Shown here in pieces: positions 31,784 through 32,508 of a DNA stretch of 32,508 nt; positions within the stretch are counted from its first letter, which is position 1, and every line of letters begins with the position of its first letter. The notes under the pieces were generated by a model. The model was not told the origin of the DNA, ran no database searches, and saw only the letters and a program-made list of their open reading frames with translations. This DNA is from Psychromarinibacter sediminicola. Its GTDB lineage: Bacteria > Pseudomonadota > Alphaproteobacteria > Rhodobacterales > Rhodobacteraceae. The position numbers and the translations under genes were made by a program. The stretch is from NCBI RefSeq assembly GCF_029168335.1, contig NZ_JARGYC010000056.1:1-32508 (forward strand). Reading direction: 5' to 3'.

Positions 31784-31818
31784 GGGACCGATCCCAACTC
31801 CGGGGTCCGCAAGGGACC
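31784..31818 (+). promoter_or_regulatory. speD leader with two competing pairings
   Basis: GGACC occurs at 31785-31789 and again at 31814-31818, with the complementary GGTCC between them at 31804-31808. The middle piece can pair with either copy but not both. GGGA-CCGA-TCCC gives a further small hairpin at 31784-31795. This is the layout of an attenuator or riboswitch-like leader. No known class was recognised. Confidence 0.4.
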
Positions 31819-31876
31819 GAAGGGGGGGCGCTAAGGAACCTCTGGATTCAATCTGCTGGCTAGAAGGGGGCGTGCC

Positions 31877-32392
31877 ATGGACGGCGCCAACCTCTTCCAA
31901 CTGGGGATCGGTCTGGAGACAGGCGCCCACGAGGAAGATTCCTGCGTCCGCATCGCGGACACCGACACCACCACCACCCGCGACCTGTTCGACGAGGACC
32001 GCGACGACCACTTCATCCGCCGCGACGGACGGGTGTTCGCGGGCACGCACCTGATCCTCGAAGTGGTGAACGGCACCGGGCTGGACGACGAATCGCGCAT
32101 CCAGCAGGCGTTCCGCGACTGCGTGGACGAATGCGGCGCGACGCTGCTGCACATCCACACCCACAAGTTCTCGCCCCAGGGCGTGAGCGGCGTGGCGGTG
32201 CTGGCCGAAAGCCATATCAGCGTGCACACCTGGCCGGAGATCGGCTATGGCGCCTTCGACGTGTTCATGTGCGGCGATGCCGAGCCGTGGCGGGCGGTCG
32301 ACGTGCTGAAGCGGGCCTTCGCGACCCATGACGTGCGGGTGAAGGAGCTGCTCCGGGGCGACGGGCTCGTCGAAGAGGTCCGCGCCGCGTAA
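31877..32392 (+). CDS. speD: S-adenosylmethionine decarboxylase proenzyme
   Basis: The 171-residue enzyme supplies decarboxylated SAM for spermidine synthesis. The self-processing site is E111-S112-H-I-S-V-H-T-W-P-E: cleavage before Ser112 creates the pyruvoyl cofactor. His117 and Cys132 (M-C-G-D) complete the active site. The core begins at about residue 56 (G-T-H-L-I-L-E-V), so there is an N-terminal extension of about 50 residues compared with short bacterial forms. AGAAGGGGG sits 6 bases before the ATG. The usual partner speE is not seen, because an IS-like sequence begins about 25 bases after the stop. Confidence 0.92.
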   Translation: MDGANLFQLGIGLETGAHEEDSCVRIADTDTTTTRDLFDEDRDDHFIRRDGRVFAGTHLILEVVNGTGLDDESRIQQAFRDCVDECGATLLHIHTHKFSPQGVSGVAVLAESHISVHTWPEIGYGAFDVFMCGDAEPWRAVDVLKRAFATHDVRVKELLRGDGLVEEVRAA

Positions 32393-32418
32393 GGCATGCC
32401 ACGAGGGACAGTTTCTAA

Positions 32419-32508
32419 CAGGCTGCTGAAAAACTCTGCCTCGACAGGGGTTTGAGAACGTGATTCACCCTTTGCACGGCATGCTGGGGGTGATGATGCG
32501 CGGGACGG
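32419..32508 (+). mobile_element. Right-edge IS element fragment, IS5/IS1182-like
   Basis: CAGGCTGCTGAAAAACTC (32419-32436) has the look of terminal repeats of IS5/IS1182-type elements, many of which start with GGCTG-T/C-TGAAAAA. About 50 bases inside, an ORF begins and runs off the window. The far end is not present, so the exact family is uncertain. Confidence 0.55.
32481..32508 (+). CDS. Transposase N-terminal fragment
   Basis: From an ATG at 32481 the reading is M-L-G-V-M-M-R-G-T, or M-M-R-G-T from 32493, which has GGGGG just upstream. Several IS5/IS1182-type transposases open with M-R-G followed by a short acidic or polar stretch. Only 9 codons are visible, so this rests mainly on the adjacent IS-like end. 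Confidence 0.4.

Overview
The window looks like chromosome of a Rhodobacterales alphaproteobacterium (Roseobacter/Paracoccaceae type). The DNA is very GC-rich. The fabD-fabG-acpP-fabF-mltG and rpsF-rpsR-rplI blocks are in alphaproteobacterial order, a sulfide-oxidation operon carries an SqrR/BigR-type operator, and cobalamin genes include a CbiD-type methyltransferase. Both edges run into insertion sequences: the 5' end of an IS3-family element on the left, and an IS5/IS1182-like end with a transposase start on the right. The window may therefore be a contig bounded by IS repeats.

Layout. 1-1111: a small accessory patch with the IS3 end, a short ORF that may be a toxin tail, a CdiI-like immunity gene, and a 16-base sequence identical in form to a tRNA-Ser 3' end. 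1192-4436: a DmdA/GcvT-like folate-dependent enzyme, divergent from an overlapping lipid-kinase/metallophosphoesterase pair. 4557-9458: a sulfide operon on the minus strand (DUF2892 membrane protein, persulfide-dioxygenase-like metallo-beta-lactamase, a DUF442 domain fused to sulfide:quinone oxidoreductase, SulP permease) behind an ATTC-N8-GAAT operator. 9719-11464: a GH13 subfamily 18 glycoside phosphorylase.

11618-16428: type II fatty-acid synthesis genes on the minus strand ending in the peptidoglycan terminase mltG. 16647-17908: rpsF-rpsR-rplI with a strong terminator. 18090-19851: a secreted PQQ sugar dehydrogenase and a convergent single-domain globin. 20026-22755: trigger factor, a DUF1801 protein, tRNA-Leu(UAG) and an HNH nuclease. 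23035-24756: a large predicted outer-membrane beta-barrel protein of unknown function. 25069-28134: a four-gene minus-strand chain with 4-base overlaps (cbiD, cobK, a 3-methyladenine DNA glycosylase, an esterase). It is divergent from cobA, cobB and an MFS transporter (28216-31672). 31877-32392: speD behind a good promoter and a structured leader.

How the genes work together. The sulfide block can plausibly take sulfide to persulfide (SQR), pass the sulfane sulfur to the fused rhodanese-like domain and the dioxygenase to give sulfite, and move an oxyanion through SulP. CobA, CbiD, CobK and CobB are four steps of corrin-ring synthesis. FabD, FabG, AcpP and FabF form the core of fatty-acid elongation. 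I found no complete new defence or mobile system. The least ordinary items are the orphan immunity gene with a possible toxin remnant, the DUF442-SQR fusion, the speD leader with two competing pairings, an 18-base perfect palindrome between convergent genes, and the DNA glycosylase embedded in the cobalamin chain.
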